Assembly (NCBI GenBank): GCA_022769285.1
Contig: JALEKD010000049.1
Coordinates: forward strand, 1 to 53,114
Length of the DNA stretch: 53,114 nt
Direction of reading: 5' to 3'
Source of the DNA: Prevotella sp.
GTDB taxonomy: Bacteria; Bacteroidota; Bacteroidia; Bacteroidales; Bacteroidaceae
The notes below the pieces were generated by a model. The model saw only the letters and a list, made by a program, of their open reading frames with translations, was not told the origin of the DNA and made no database searches. Of this stretch, positions 26,363-34,699 are shown one piece after another (position 1 is the stretch's first letter; the number at the start of each line of letters is the position of its first letter). The translations under genes were made by a program, and so were the position numbers.

Positions 26363-27045
26363 CGATGTCTGAAACGTATCTCGCGTAGCCGATGGTTGCC
26401 CATGAAACGGCTTTTGTCCACATGTCCATTCACGCCGTCTATATGGCCCCTGCCAGTGTACTGCCACATGGTAATGTCGCGACCGTCCTGCAGCACAGGC
26501 TCTCGGCGGGTGTACTGGGCTATCATAATCTTGTACTCGCCAAGCCGGTTCTGGAAGTTATGGTCGTAGAAGTTGGCGCCGGTATAGATAAGCGGCTTCT
26601 GATGGTAAGCACGCTCCACGAGCCTAAGAAACTTGAAGATGGAGTCTGCAAATTCCTCGGCGGGCAGGCCGCTACGGGTCTCGATGTCTATCATGGGCAA
26701 CAGGTCTTGGTCAGCAGGCCGGCACTGAGCCATAAAATTGCGCAGCTGCACCTCCTGGGGAATCCGGGCACGGTAGAAGTGATACGAGCCCACCTTGAGG
26801 CCGTACTGATGAGCCAGTTCTATGTTGCGCTTGTACTTGCTGTCTATGTTGTCGCCCCCCTCGGTGGCCTTGAGATACACGTAAGCCATCTTGGCATTCT
26901 CGCCAATAGCCTCCCAGAACACATCGCCCTGATAGTGGCTCATATCTATACCGTGGATATGCGAACAGGTATCCTCGCACTCTACCTGGGCACTCGCAGT
27001 CAGGCCCGAGAGCAGGGCGAAGATGAATAATACGATACACTTCAT
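26359..27045 (-). CDS. Glycoside hydrolase family 25 lysozyme, secreted
   Basis: A 228-residue secreted muramidase. The signal peptide is MKCIVLFIFALLSGLTASAQ with cleavage near residue 19-20. The mature chain begins a GH25 barrel: HGIDMSHYQGDVFW with catalytic-type Asp34, VYLKATEGGD, GSYHFYR and the acidic LPMIDIE strand around residues 138-146, in the usual order, through to MWQYTGRG near the C-terminus. It would cleave the MurNAc-GlcNAc bond of peptidoglycan in the periplasm or outside the cell. A near-consensus promoter ends 5 bp before the ATG, predicting a leaderless mRNA. The next in-frame Met is inside the catalytic barrel, so the start is secure. Confidence 0.92.
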   Translation of the reverse strand: MKCIVLFIFALLSGLTASAQVECEDTCSHIHGIDMSHYQGDVFWEAIGENAKMAYVYLKATEGGDNIDSKYKRNIELAHQYGLKVGSYHFYRARIPQEVQLRNFMAQCRPADQDLLPMIDIETRSGLPAEEFADSIFKFLRLVERAYHQKPLIYTGANFYDHNFQNRLGEYKIMIAQYTRREPVLQDGRDITMWQYTGRGHIDGVNGHVDKSRFMGNHRLREIRFRHR

Positions 27046-27050
27046 AACTG

Positions 27051-27082
27051 CAAAGTTAGTGTAAGTCGGGATAAATACAAAA
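27051..27082 (-). promoter_or_regulatory. GH25 promoter (TTTTG, 19 bp, TAACTTTG), predicts leaderless mRNA
   Basis: On the minus strand TTTTG (27082 to 27078), a 19-bp spacer and TAACTTTG (27058 to 27051) match the Bacteroidetes consensus closely. The last G of the -7 box is only 5 bases before the ATG at 27045, so the transcript should start at or next to the A of ATG. Confidence 0.7.
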
Positions 27083-27118
27083 TAAATTTATTTATTTTTT
27101 GCGGAAAACAAGCTACGC

Positions 27119-27148
27119 CTCAGCCATTCAGACGAGCCTGATGGCCGA
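27119..27148. terminator. Weak hairpin after the DUF1460 gene
   Basis: The arms ctcagccat (27119-27127) and atggccgag (27140-27148) pair with one G-T-type mismatch. It lies about 55 bp past the stop of the minus-strand DUF1460 gene, between it and the GH25 promoter. No clean T tract follows on the minus strand. A terminator function is tentative. Confidence 0.3.
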
Positions 27149-27201
27149 GGTCTGCATCGTTTTTTTTTCAGCATGGACATGGGTAGCGCCGTGGTGCCCA
27201 C

Positions 27202-28062
27202 TCACTTTGCCTTCAGTCTCACCACCCTTATGCCGGTCTGCGTGGGATGCTGGCGCATGTAGGCCCGCAGTGTCAGGGGTTCCTCTACCACCCGTCCGTG
27301 TATCTGCGAAGCGTTGAGCAGATGCAGCCCGTCGGTGTGCCAGACAGCTATGCCGATGTGCGAGGTGTCGAGGCCGCGCTTGGAGGTAAGTATGGCTATG
27401 ATGTCGCCACTATGGATGGTAGCGCGCATCAGCCGGCTGTTCACTATCTTGTCCTTGGGGATATAGGGATAACGGCGGCCCGTAAGCTGGCGCTCCGTAC
27501 GCGCTATCTGGTTTACCCAGTCGGCATGGCCACTAAGCATGGGATAGTACTGGGTATGGGTAGTCATATAGTTGACCGCCACCCGCTGTATAGCGGTAAA
27601 GGGCGGGTTGGGGGCACTTATCTCGCGCACGTAGCCCTTAGCCGTATTAGACTCTATCCACGACGTAAAGTAATGGAGCCGCCCCGGATAAGACACAGCC
27701 CCACGCTGATAGCGCAGCTGCTGCAGGTAATGGCAGAAAGCGTTAAAGGTGTAGCGACCGTGCGAGGCCGCGAGCGTAAGGGCGGTAACCGTCTCTACAT
27801 ACGTGGTGCAGTCCAACTGGCGCAGGTTGACCACCAGCCGCTCCGTGGCATTTACCTCCAAGGTCTTGGCCACGTATGGACGACCCGTCAGTTGTCGGGC
27901 AAAAAATATCATCAGGTCGGTTCCCGCTGGCAGCCGACGGGCCTTGGCGAGCAGACTTACCACCGCGGTGCTGTCAGTCTGAGTGTACTGCACCGTGGGG
28001 GCAGCTACGGACCGAAGGGCCATCAGTCCCACGGCAGAAATAAGGAGCATTAATCGTTTCAT
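27202..28062 (-). CDS. DUF1460 family, N-acetylmuramoyl-L-alanine amidase-like, secreted
   Basis: A 286-residue protein with a signal peptide (MKRLMLLISAVGLMALRSVAA, cleavage near residue 21). The DUF1460 family is a NlpC/P60-like papain fold whose characterised members act on peptidoglycan fragments. The presumed nucleophile is Cys85 in QLDCTTYVET, and the partner His is in DTSHIGIAVWH near residue 240. The first base of ATG overlaps the upstream DUF4421 gene: the last four bases are shared (ATGA), so the two are translationally coupled. With a nearby GH25 muramidase and an oxidoreductase upstream, a role in peptidoglycan turnover or recycling is inferred. Confidence 0.9.
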   Translation of the reverse strand: MKRLMLLISAVGLMALRSVAAPTVQYTQTDSTAVVSLLAKARRLPAGTDLMIFFARQLTGRPYVAKTLEVNATERLVVNLRQLDCTTYVETVTALTLAASHGRYTFNAFCHYLQQLRYQRGAVSYPGRLHYFTSWIESNTAKGYVREISAPNPPFTAIQRVAVNYMTTHTQYYPMLSGHADWVNQIARTERQLTGRRYPYIPKDKIVNSRLMRATIHSGDIIAILTSKRGLDTSHIGIAVWHTDGLHLLNASQIHGRVVEEPLTLRAYMRQHPTQTGIRVVRLKAK

Positions 28063-29138
28063 CGTCTGTCAAAGTTTAGTCCTACGTAGATATTGACGCT
28101 GCCGAAGGTGTTGTTCGTCGAGAACTGGCTCTTGCGGTAGTTGTATGAGTGAAAGATGGCATTGGCCCCGGCAAACCACCGGGTGTTATTCCACACCACG
28201 CCGACGCGGGTGATGCCATCCATGTTGAACTTGTTAAGCGATATGCTGCGAAACCAGTTGCCCGAGTTGCGGCTGTCGCCCTCGGTAACCTTGTAGGCCA
28301 GCGCCAACGAGAGCGAGGCGTCCAACAGCCAGTTGTGAGCAAACACCCAGTTGTAAGCGTAGCCTCCCGAGATGGAGTAGTCCGAGTATTTTACGCGAGA
28401 GAGCAACTGCTGCTGGGAGTCCATGCCGTCAAAGAGCCCGTGGCCAGTATGGCGCTCCACAAGCTGGCTCAGTTTCTGCCAATCCATGTTCAGACTGTGG
28501 CGCGTATAGCCTATGCCCGTAAGAAACGAGCCCGCGCTACGGCGTTGTACGGTACTCTGGCTGTAGGCGGCAGGATACGAGAACTTGCGGTGATTGAAGA
28601 TATAGTACAGGTTGAAGCCCTTGATACTGGCCGAGATGCCGTCAAAGGGCTGGTTCTTCAGACTGGACGTATTGATGCCCTCGCCCAGGTCTATGGAGCG
28701 TATCTTGTAGTCGTCGCCGGTCTTACGGTAAAAGATGTCGACCCCTATCTGGTTAGAGTAGAGGCTCAGGTTGAGATCCTGCTTATGGTTGCTCTCGCGA
28801 AGATGCGATATATCGAATGTATAGCCCAAGAAAATCCAGCGCCAGCCAAAGTAAGGCCCCAGCTTGACGCTCGGCTTGGGCGAGAAGACAAAATCGTGCC
28901 CCAGGCCACTACGCATGCGGTACACCTCATAGGTATTGGTGTTCTGGGCCATCACTGCCAGGTTGTAGTGCTGTGGCTCCACATAAGCCGTATCTACCTG
29001 GCTAAACCCCTTGACAAAACTGTACAAGGCCGCCACTATCCCCCTGCGACGGGGAACTGAGTCGGCCGTGACCTGAGCCCTCATGGCCGACACGTGGGCC
29101 ATAAGTAGCAGTAGGATGGTAAGACTACGGTAGTTCAT
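28059..29138 (-). CDS. DUF4421 family outer-membrane beta-barrel protein
   Basis: A 359-residue protein with an N-terminal signal peptide (MNYRSLTILLLLMAHVSAMRAQ). The mature chain alternates polar and aromatic residues through the whole length (for example YFGWRWIFLGYTFDI, WNNTRWFAGANAIFHSY) and ends with IYVGLNFDRR, the aromatic C-terminal strand typical of outer-membrane barrels. DUF4421 is a Bacteroidetes family of unknown function. It is the middle gene of a three-gene minus-strand unit: oxidoreductase, 22-bp gap, this gene, 4-bp overlap, DUF1460. That arrangement suggests it works with the cell-wall amidase-like protein, perhaps in export or attachment; this is inference only. Confidence 0.88.
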   Translation of the reverse strand: MNYRSLTILLLLMAHVSAMRAQVTADSVPRRRGIVAALYSFVKGFSQVDTAYVEPQHYNLAVMAQNTNTYEVYRMRSGLGHDFVFSPKPSVKLGPYFGWRWIFLGYTFDISHLRESNHKQDLNLSLYSNQIGVDIFYRKTGDDYKIRSIDLGEGINTSSLKNQPFDGISASIKGFNLYYIFNHRKFSYPAAYSQSTVQRRSAGSFLTGIGYTRHSLNMDWQKLSQLVERHTGHGLFDGMDSQQQLLSRVKYSDYSISGGYAYNWVFAHNWLLDASLSLALAYKVTEGDSRNSGNWFRSISLNKFNMDGITRVGVVWNNTRWFAGANAIFHSYNYRKSQFSTNNTFGSVNIYVGLNFDRR

Positions 29139-29160
29139 AGATGACTATTGCGATAGCGGG

Positions 29161-30144
29161 TTACATCTTGCCCAGTATGCGGTCCATCACCCAGTTGGTG
29201 GGTGTGGCACTCACGCTGGTACAGGTACACACCCCGATGCCCTGCAGGTCCTCTATCACATTGCGGATGATGGGCAGTTGCACGTAAGGCGGGTTTTCGA
29301 CCACTATGTTGGTGGTTCCGTCCGACGTTACCAGTCGTATAGGGTCGTAGTTGTACACCGAGAACGAGAGCATGCCCTTTTCGCCCACCACGTCGATACG
29401 GTCTTCCTTGGCACTCTGGTGGCCCACGAAGCACCAAGAGCCACTGCCCACCAGGCCGCTTTCAAAGCGGAAGCAGGCACTAATGGTGTCCTCGGCGGCA
29501 TAGAGATGGGCGCGGTTGGTACAGTAACCGTGCGCCTTAACGATTACTCCAAAGAGGTCCTGGATAAGGTCAAGCTGGTGGGGAGCCAAGTCGTAGAAGT
29601 AGCCACCACCGGAGATGTCAGGCTGCAGTCTCCAGGGCAAATCCTTCTGTGAAGTATAGTCGAGTTCACGAGGGGGGACAGAGAAGCGCAGCTGTATATT
29701 GGTCACATTGCCAATAGTGCCACGGCCGATAATGTCGCGCACACGCTGGAAGTAAGGCAGGTACCTACGGTAGTAAGCTACATAGCAGGGTACGCCCGTC
29801 TGGGCGCTGATACGATTAATGCGCACACAGTCGTCGTAACTGGCCGCCAGTGGTTTCTCGACATATACCGGTTTGCCGGCCCGCATGGCCATGATGGCAA
29901 AGGTGGCATGGCTCGACGGAGGCGTAGCTATATAGATGGCATTGACATCGGCATCGTCTATGAGCTCTTGCGCGTCGGTGTACCACTTCCGTATATGATG
30001 GCGCTCGGCATATAGGCGGGCCTTGGCCCCACTACGGCTCATCACGGCCTCAACGTGCGAGCCCTCGACCTCTGCAAAGGCCGGGCCCGACTTCTTCTCA
30101 GTCACCTCGCCGCATCCTATAAATCCCCAACTTATCTTCTTCAT
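29161..30144 (-). CDS. Gfo/Idh/MocA family oxidoreductase
   Basis: A 327-residue NAD(P)-dependent dehydrogenase. The N-terminal Rossmann fold has GFIGCGEV (residues 7-14), followed by the family signature VEKPLAAS near residue 90 with the catalytic-type Lys, and a C-terminal substrate domain. Such enzymes act on sugars or sugar derivatives. The start at ATG 30144 is chosen because an in-frame ATG at 30183 lies upstream of and within the promoter. The adjacent secreted amidase-like and lysozyme genes suggest an amino-sugar substrate, but the sequence itself does not say which. The promoter lies 26-56 bp upstream. Confidence 0.88.
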   Translation of the reverse strand: MKKISWGFIGCGEVTEKKSGPAFAEVEGSHVEAVMSRSGAKARLYAERHHIRKWYTDAQELIDDADVNAIYIATPPSSHATFAIMAMRAGKPVYVEKPLAASYDDCVRINRISAQTGVPCYVAYYRRYLPYFQRVRDIIGRGTIGNVTNIQLRFSVPPRELDYTSQKDLPWRLQPDISGGGYFYDLAPHQLDLIQDLFGVIVKAHGYCTNRAHLYAAEDTISACFRFESGLVGSGSWCFVGHQSAKEDRIDVVGEKGMLSFSVYNYDPIRLVTSDGTTNIVVENPPYVQLPIIRNVIEDLQGIGVCTCTSVSATPTNWVMDRILGKM

Positions 30145-30169
30145 CTCGCTGTCTGTGATTATCTTTGTG

Positions 30170-30200
30170 CAAAGGTAACGCAAACCGAAGACAATGCAAA
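30170..30200 (-). promoter_or_regulatory. Oxidoreductase operon promoter (TTTG, 19 bp, TACCTTTG)
   Basis: On the minus strand TTTG (30200 to 30197), 19 bp, then TACCTTTG (30177 to 30170) is a full consensus match. The ATG at 30144 is 26 bp downstream. It would drive the oxidoreductase, DUF4421 and DUF1460 genes. Confidence 0.7.
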
Positions 30201-30297
30201 GGAAAAACGATAGTTTTTACCGTTGGCATTGTTGAGGTGACGCCCACCCCACCCCCTCACGGCCCCGGCCTGCATGGCGAGGGCTGCGAGCTGCATC

Positions 30298-30380
30298 CAA
30301 AGACTGGGGATGTACATATCTAAGTTGCAGGCCGCCATCCGATGCCGCCGAACCGCCATCCGCAGACTTGGGATGTCCAG
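30298..30380. repeat. Second pair of the AGACTTGGGATGTACAT repeat
   Basis: Copy C at 30298-30316 (aaagactggggatgtacat) and copy D at 30362-30380 (gcagacttgggatgtccag), 64 bp apart and in the same orientation, match the pair after prfA. They lie in the 326-bp divergent gap between the oxidoreductase and engB. The block is bounded by ggctgcgag (about 30283) and its complement ctcgcagcc (about 30411). No gene or RNA is otherwise evident in this gap. Confidence 0.5.
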
Positions 30381-30471
30381 CGAAGCCTGCCAGGGGTAGT
30401 TACATCGGCCCTCGCAGCCAATTATCTGCCGCCATAGGCAAAAAAATGGGGGCAAGGGACTGACATGCCCA

Positions 30472-30489
30472 TAATTTTGCGTAATTTTG
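30472..30489 (+). promoter_or_regulatory. Two tandem -7 boxes (TAATTTTG) for engB
   Basis: TAATTTTG occurs at 30472-30479 and again at 30482-30489. The ATG at 30510 is 20 bp after the second. Either or both could be used; no TTTG -33 element is evident for either. Confidence 0.5.
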
Positions 30490-30509
30490 TAAGCAAAAAT
30501 ATAAGAATA

Positions 30510-31124
30510 ATGGAAATCAAGAACGCTCAGTTTGTAATATCTGCCCCCACGACAGACAAGTGCCCGCAAGACAACAAGTCCGAATATGCCTTTATAGGGC
30601 GCAGTAACGTGGGCAAATCGAGCCTCATCAACATGCTATGTAACCACAAGGGACTGGCCAAGACCAGTGCCACACCGGGCAAGACACTGCTCATAAACCA
30701 CTTCATCATCAATGGTGAGTGGTATCTGGTAGACCTGCCCGGATATGGTTACGCCAAGCGCTCCAAGTCGGTTCAGGAGCAACTGCAACGCATGATTAGC
30801 AGTTACATACTGCAGCGCGAGCAGCTGGTCAACGTCTTTGTGCTGGTAGACATACGCCACAGCCAGCAGAAGATAGACCGCGAGTTTGTAGACTGGCTCG
30901 GCATGAGTGGCGTGCCGTTCAGCATAGTGTTCACCAAGGCCGATAAGTTAGGGCCGGTCAAGGCCAGACAGAACGCGCAGGCCTGGATGGACGCGCTGAG
31001 GGACACGTGGGAGACATTGCCCCCTTACTTCATTACCAGCAGCGAGAAGCACACCGGCCGCGAGGAACTGCTCGACTACATAGCATCTATCAACCAGCAG
31101 TTAAACGACAAGGAGGGCCGGTAA
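30510..31124 (+). CDS. engB: Ribosome biogenesis GTP-binding protein EngB (YsxC/YihA)
   Basis: EngB is an essential GTPase for late assembly of the large ribosomal subunit. The 204-residue chain shows the G motifs in order: G1 GRSNVGKSS at residues 30-38, G3 DLPGYG with the following YAKRSK, and G4 TKADK. The start at ATG 30510 gives the normal family N-terminus ([11 protein letters not shown]); an in-frame start further upstream would overlap the promoter boxes. It is followed 7 bp later by the Uup-type ABC-F gene. Confidence 0.94.
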   Translation: MEIKNAQFVISAPTTDKCPQDNKSEYAFIGRSNVGKSSLINMLCNHKGLAKTSATPGKTLLINHFIINGEWYLVDLPGYGYAKRSKSVQEQLQRMISSYILQREQLVNVFVLVDIRHSQQKIDREFVDWLGMSGVPFSIVFTKADKLGPVKARQNAQAWMDALRDTWETLPPYFITSSEKHTGREELLDYIASINQQLNDKEGR

Positions 31125-31131
31125 GCACATC

Positions 31132-32910
31132 ATGGCAGCAGTAAACACGATACTTGACGTACAGGGACTGTCCAAGCGATTTGGGGCGAGGGTGCTCTTC
31201 AGCGACCTGTCGTTCTCTATAGCCGAGGGACAGAAAGTGGGACTCATAGCGCGTAACGGCACGGGCAAATCGACCCTACTCTCGCTACTTACCGGTCATG
31301 AGCAGCCCGACAGCGGACAGATAGTGTACCGTAATGGTGTGCGCGTGGGCTACCTGGAGCAACAGCCCAGCTACAATCCCGATGACACGGTCATAGATGC
31401 CTGCTCTAACCACCATGGCGACGAGACCCTCATCGTCAAGGCGCGACAGATACTCACACAGTTACAGATAACCGACCTGCAGCAGCCTATGGGCCAACTG
31501 AGCGGAGGACAGCGCAAACGGGTGGCGCTGGCCAACGTACTGATAGAGGAGCCCGACCTGCTGATACTGGACGAGCCCACCAACCACCTGGACATGGCCA
31601 TGACCGAGTGGCTTGAGGGCTATCTGGCCCGAGCCACCCTAACGCTGCTCATGGTGACCCACGACCGCTACTTCCTGGACCACGTGTGTAGCGTGATACT
31701 GGAGATAGACGACCACACCATCTACTCGTACCGGGGCAACTACAGCTACTATCTGGCCAAGCGTCAGGAACGTATAGACACCCAGCGCGCCGAGCAGGCT
31801 CGGGCTGCCAACCTGTACCGCAAGGAACTGGAGTGGATGCGCCGTATGCCCCAGGCCCGCGGGCACAAGGCCCGCTATCGCGAGGAGGCTTTCTACGAAC
31901 TGCAGGAGCGTGCCCACCGCCGCATAGAGGAGCGCCAGATGCGCCTCAAGGCCACCCAGGTCTACATCGGTTCCAAGATATTCGAGTTCGACGACGTGTG
32001 CAAGGCGTTTGGCTCCGATCACATCATCCTGAACCACTTCAGCTACCGCTTTGCCCGCTTCGAGAAGATGGGCATCGTGGGCCCCAACGGTACGGGCAAG
32101 TCTACCTTTATCAAACTGCTCCTCGGCTTGCAGCAAGTAGACAGCGGACAGATAGATGTGGGTCAGACGGTACGCTTCGGCTACTACTCGCAGGACGGGC
32201 TGCAGTTTGACGAGCACCAACGCGTCATCGACATCATTACCCAGCGTGCCGACTACGTAGACTTAGGCGGCGGCCAGCGCCTCTCGGCCTCGCAGCTGCT
32301 GCAGCGCTTCCTCTTCACCCCTGAAGAGCAGTACGACTATGTGTACAAGCTCAGTGGCGGTCAGCGCCGCAAGCTCTACCTGTGTACCGTACTCATGGAG
32401 AGCCCCAACTTCCTGGTTTTGGACGAGCCGACCAATGACCTGGACATACAGACGCTACAGGCACTGGAGGACTATCTGCAGGATTTTCCGGGATGTGTCA
32501 TCGTGGTGAGCCACGACCGCTACTTTATGGACCGGGTGGTAGACCACATCCTGGTATTTGCCGGTCAGGGGGCAGTAACTGACTTCCCCGGCAACTATAC
32601 GCAGTATCGCCAGTACTCGGCCCTGCAGTCCAAGGAGCAAGCTAAGGCTGAGAGCACGCAGCGCGAGAAGAAGGACTATCACAACAATACCCGCCGCCGA
32701 CTCTCGTACAAGGAGAAACGCGAGCTGGAACAGTTGGAAAAGGATATAGATGCCCTGGAGAAACAGCAGCGACAGATAGAGGCCGAACTATGCAGCGGCA
32801 CGCTTAGCGTGGAAGACCTGACAGAGAAGAGCCGGCTGCTACCCAAGCTCAAGGCCGAGGCCGACGCTAAATCGGAGCGGTGGTTGGAGCTCAGTGAGAT
32901 AGAGGGCTGA
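31132..32910 (+). CDS. uup: Uup-type ABC-F ATPase
   Basis: ABC-F proteins have two ATPase domains in one chain, no membrane part, and act on the ribosome. The 592-residue protein has both sites intact: NBD1 Walker A ARNGTGKST, signature LSGGQRKR, Walker B LILDEPTNHLD; NBD2 Walker A GPNGTGKST, signature LSGGQRRK, Walker [12 protein letters not shown]. The linker between them (about residues 195-285) is highly charged. The C-terminal extension (about 530-592, many Lys/Glu/Leu) is the coiled coil that marks Uup and its relatives, which have been linked to ribosome assembly and transposon excision. It contrasts with the second ABC-F gene at 39298, where one site is degenerate. Confidence 0.9.
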   Translation: MAAVNTILDVQGLSKRFGARVLFSDLSFSIAEGQKVGLIARNGTGKSTLLSLLTGHEQPDSGQIVYRNGVRVGYLEQQPSYNPDDTVIDACSNHHGDETLIVKARQILTQLQITDLQQPMGQLSGGQRKRVALANVLIEEPDLLILDEPTNHLDMAMTEWLEGYLARATLTLLMVTHDRYFLDHVCSVILEIDDHTIYSYRGNYSYYLAKRQERIDTQRAEQARAANLYRKELEWMRRMPQARGHKARYREEAFYELQERAHRRIEERQMRLKATQVYIGSKIFEFDDVCKAFGSDHIILNHFSYRFARFEKMGIVGPNGTGKSTFIKLLLGLQQVDSGQIDVGQTVRFGYYSQDGLQFDEHQRVIDIITQRADYVDLGGGQRLSASQLLQRFLFTPEEQYDYVYKLSGGQRRKLYLCTVLMESPNFLVLDEPTNDLDIQTLQALEDYLQDFPGCVIVVSHDRYFMDRVVDHILVFAGQGAVTDFPGNYTQYRQYSALQSKEQAKAESTQREKKDYHNNTRRRLSYKEKRELEQLEKDIDALEKQQRQIEAELCSGTLSVEDLTEKSRLLPKLKAEADAKSERWLELSEIEG

Positions 32911-32942
32911 CACGCTACTGGATACCCGTACACGAACCGCCT

Positions 32943-33965
32943 ATGTACACAGCTATAAGATATGCCCTGACCGTGGCCCTGTCACTCGCCGTGCTGAGCG
33001 CCATGGCCCGCAACAGCCACGACACGCCCATAGAGCGCGGGCTACACACCATCACCCAGGAGGTTGCTAAGGCCCATGTGGGGTTTCTGGCTCACGACCT
33101 GTTAGAGGGCCGCCATGCCGGCGAACGTGGGTCGCAGATAGCCCAACTCTATCTACAGACCCAAATGAGCCTGTTGGGGATACAGCCGTTCCTGCCATCG
33201 GGCTACCGCCAGCCATTTACGGCCATTGGAAGCCCAAGGCTACACCGCGAACCACGCTACTTCGTCGAGCCCGACTCGGTAGACTCGCTCCGCCGCCTCC
33301 CCCATTGTCAGCTGCCCATGGCCAACATCTTAGGCGTATTGCCCGGTACTCGGCCCGACGAGTATGTGGTCGTGGGTGCCCACCTGGACCACGAGGGCAT
33401 GAACCCTCAGCTCAACGGTGACAAGATATACAACGGGGCCGACGACAATGCGTCGGGACTGAGCGCCGTATTGCAGATTATGGAGGCGCTGGTAACCGCT
33501 GGCCAGCAGCCACGGCGTACCATTATCTTTGCCTTTTGGGACGGCGAGGAGTTCGGACTGCTGGGCTCGCGCTACTTTGTCAGTCACTTTCAGGCTATGA
33601 ACAAGGTACGGGGGTACCTCAACTTCGACATGGTCGGAGGCAACCATCTGCCCGACGACCCTTGGCATGTGGTCTACTTTTATAGTGCCAGCCACCCTCG
33701 GTTTGACCAATGGCTACGGAGCGATGTACGCCGCTATCAGCTGAGTCTGCATCCCGACTACCGGGCCTGGGACAACCCCGTAGGCGGAAGCGACCAGGGG
33801 GCTTTTGCCCGTCACGGCGTGCCCATCATCTGGTATCACACCGATGCTCAGCCCCACTACAACCAGCCCAGCGACGAGGCTCAGACGCTCAACTATCCCA
33901 AGCTGACGGACATTACGCGTGCCGCCTATCTCACGGTATGGCATCTGGCTAACGACGAGCTATAG
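32943..33965 (+). CDS. Secreted M28-family zinc aminopeptidase
   Basis: A 340-residue exported peptidase. The signal peptide is about residues 1-22 (MYTAIRYALTVALSLAVLSAMA). The five M28 zinc ligands and catalytic residue are visible: His147 (GAHLDH), Asp167 (GADDNASG), catalytic Glu202 and Glu203 (WDGEEFG), Asp229 (NFDMVGG) and His299 (WYHTDAQPHY). It would trim amino acids from peptides in the periplasm or outside the cell. It follows the Uup-type gene by 32 bp in the same direction. No terminator is obvious after it; the 198 bp downstream contain nothing I recognise apart from the next promoter. Confidence 0.92.
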   Translation: MYTAIRYALTVALSLAVLSAMARNSHDTPIERGLHTITQEVAKAHVGFLAHDLLEGRHAGERGSQIAQLYLQTQMSLLGIQPFLPSGYRQPFTAIGSPRLHREPRYFVEPDSVDSLRRLPHCQLPMANILGVLPGTRPDEYVVVGAHLDHEGMNPQLNGDKIYNGADDNASGLSAVLQIMEALVTAGQQPRRTIIFAFWDGEEFGLLGSRYFVSHFQAMNKVRGYLNFDMVGGNHLPDDPWHVVYFYSASHPRFDQWLRSDVRRYQLSLHPDYRAWDNPVGGSDQGAFARHGVPIIWYHTDAQPHYNQPSDEAQTLNYPKLTDITRAAYLTVWHLANDEL

Positions 33966-34147
33966 CTCCCACCACCGGGGCTATCACTACCCTTTCCCGC
34001 ATCGCCACCAGTCATCTACAGACCGTTGCCCCACAGCTCCCTCTGCCCATTCGGGTTACCGGAGTCACTATAATATAATAAGGTATAATAACAATGGCCA
34101 GGGATGTTTTTCTGAGTAAAAAGGAGATGGGTTTCATTTTTTTTACC

Positions 34148-34155
34148 TAATTTTG
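34148..34155 (+). promoter_or_regulatory. -7 box (TAATTTTG) for the DUF4375 gene
   Basis: TAATTTTG ends 8 bp before the ATG at 34164, so the predicted mRNA leader is only about 2-4 bases long or absent. No -33 TTTG is apparent. Confidence 0.5.
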
Positions 34156-34163
34156 CCACTGAT

Positions 34164-34667
34164 ATGATAGTTAAGGTTAAAGACCAGGCGCTGGCTCAGG
34201 CAGCCACGCAAGGCATGGACGAATTTGTACAGGTAATAGTAGATGCCACGTATCAGGCGATAGGCGGCACTCTGAATGTTGAGACGATGCCCAAGCTCAA
34301 TGCCGACCAGATAACGCTGCTGGGCTATGTGGCCCTGCGCGATGAACTTATGGACGGTGGCTTTGTACAGCTCATACACAATGGCTGGGGCGGTTTTATC
34401 TTCCACAATCCCTTTGACAAGGCTGTGCGCGGCTGGGGTATCCCTGCCCTGTGTAGCCTGATACGCCATGCCCACAAGTTCTATTCCAAATATCACGAGG
34501 ATATAGAGCGCGACTGTAGTGACGAAGAGTTCATGGCCATGTTTGAGCGCTATCCCGAGTTCGATGACCTGGACGACCAGTTCGTCGAAGGCGAAGAAGG
34601 CTTCACCTCGGCTGTCGCCCACTACGTAGACGACCACCTGGACCGTTTCTGCGAGATAGAGCCTTAA
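34164..34667 (+). CDS. DUF4375 / DMP19-like protein
   Basis: A 167-residue acidic soluble protein. The central block [36 protein letters not shown] (about residues 46-81) and the later [23 protein letters not shown] (about 112-134) are characteristic of DUF4375, the family that includes the Neisseria DNA-mimic protein DMP19. The many Asp and Glu residues in the second half fit a DNA-mimic surface, but other family members may do other things, so the function is open. It precedes smpB by 32 bp and is probably co-transcribed with it. Confidence 0.8.
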   Translation: MIVKVKDQALAQAATQGMDEFVQVIVDATYQAIGGTLNVETMPKLNADQITLLGYVALRDELMDGGFVQLIHNGWGGFIFHNPFDKAVRGWGIPALCSLIRHAHKFYSKYHEDIERDCSDEEFMAMFERYPEFDDLDDQFVEGEEGFTSAVAHYVDDHLDRFCEIEP

Positions 34668-34683
34668 CCATACTATATATAAC

Positions 34684-34689
34684 AAGGAG
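34684..34689 (+). promoter_or_regulatory. Shine-Dalgarno site (AAGGAG) of smpB
   Basis: AAGGAG ends 10 bases before the smpB ATG at 34700. Such sites are rare in this window: I see them only here and before rpmG and the bL38 gene. Confidence 0.55.
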
Positions 34690-34699
34690 AGAAGCAACA

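Noticed and set aside
25559..26569. Plus-strand open frame (336 codons) opposite the zinc-ribbon and GH25 genes
   Set aside because: It crosses two minus-strand genes with clear motifs and has no start context or recognisable domain.
28149..29060. Plus-strand open frame (303 codons) opposite the DUF4421 gene
   Set aside because: The minus-strand gene has a signal peptide, a barrel-like pattern and correct operon spacing; the plus frame has none of these.
30145..30183. ATG at 30183 as the oxidoreductase start
   Set aside because: It lies within the promoter (spacer and -7 box); the Rossmann motif begins correctly from the ATG at 30144.
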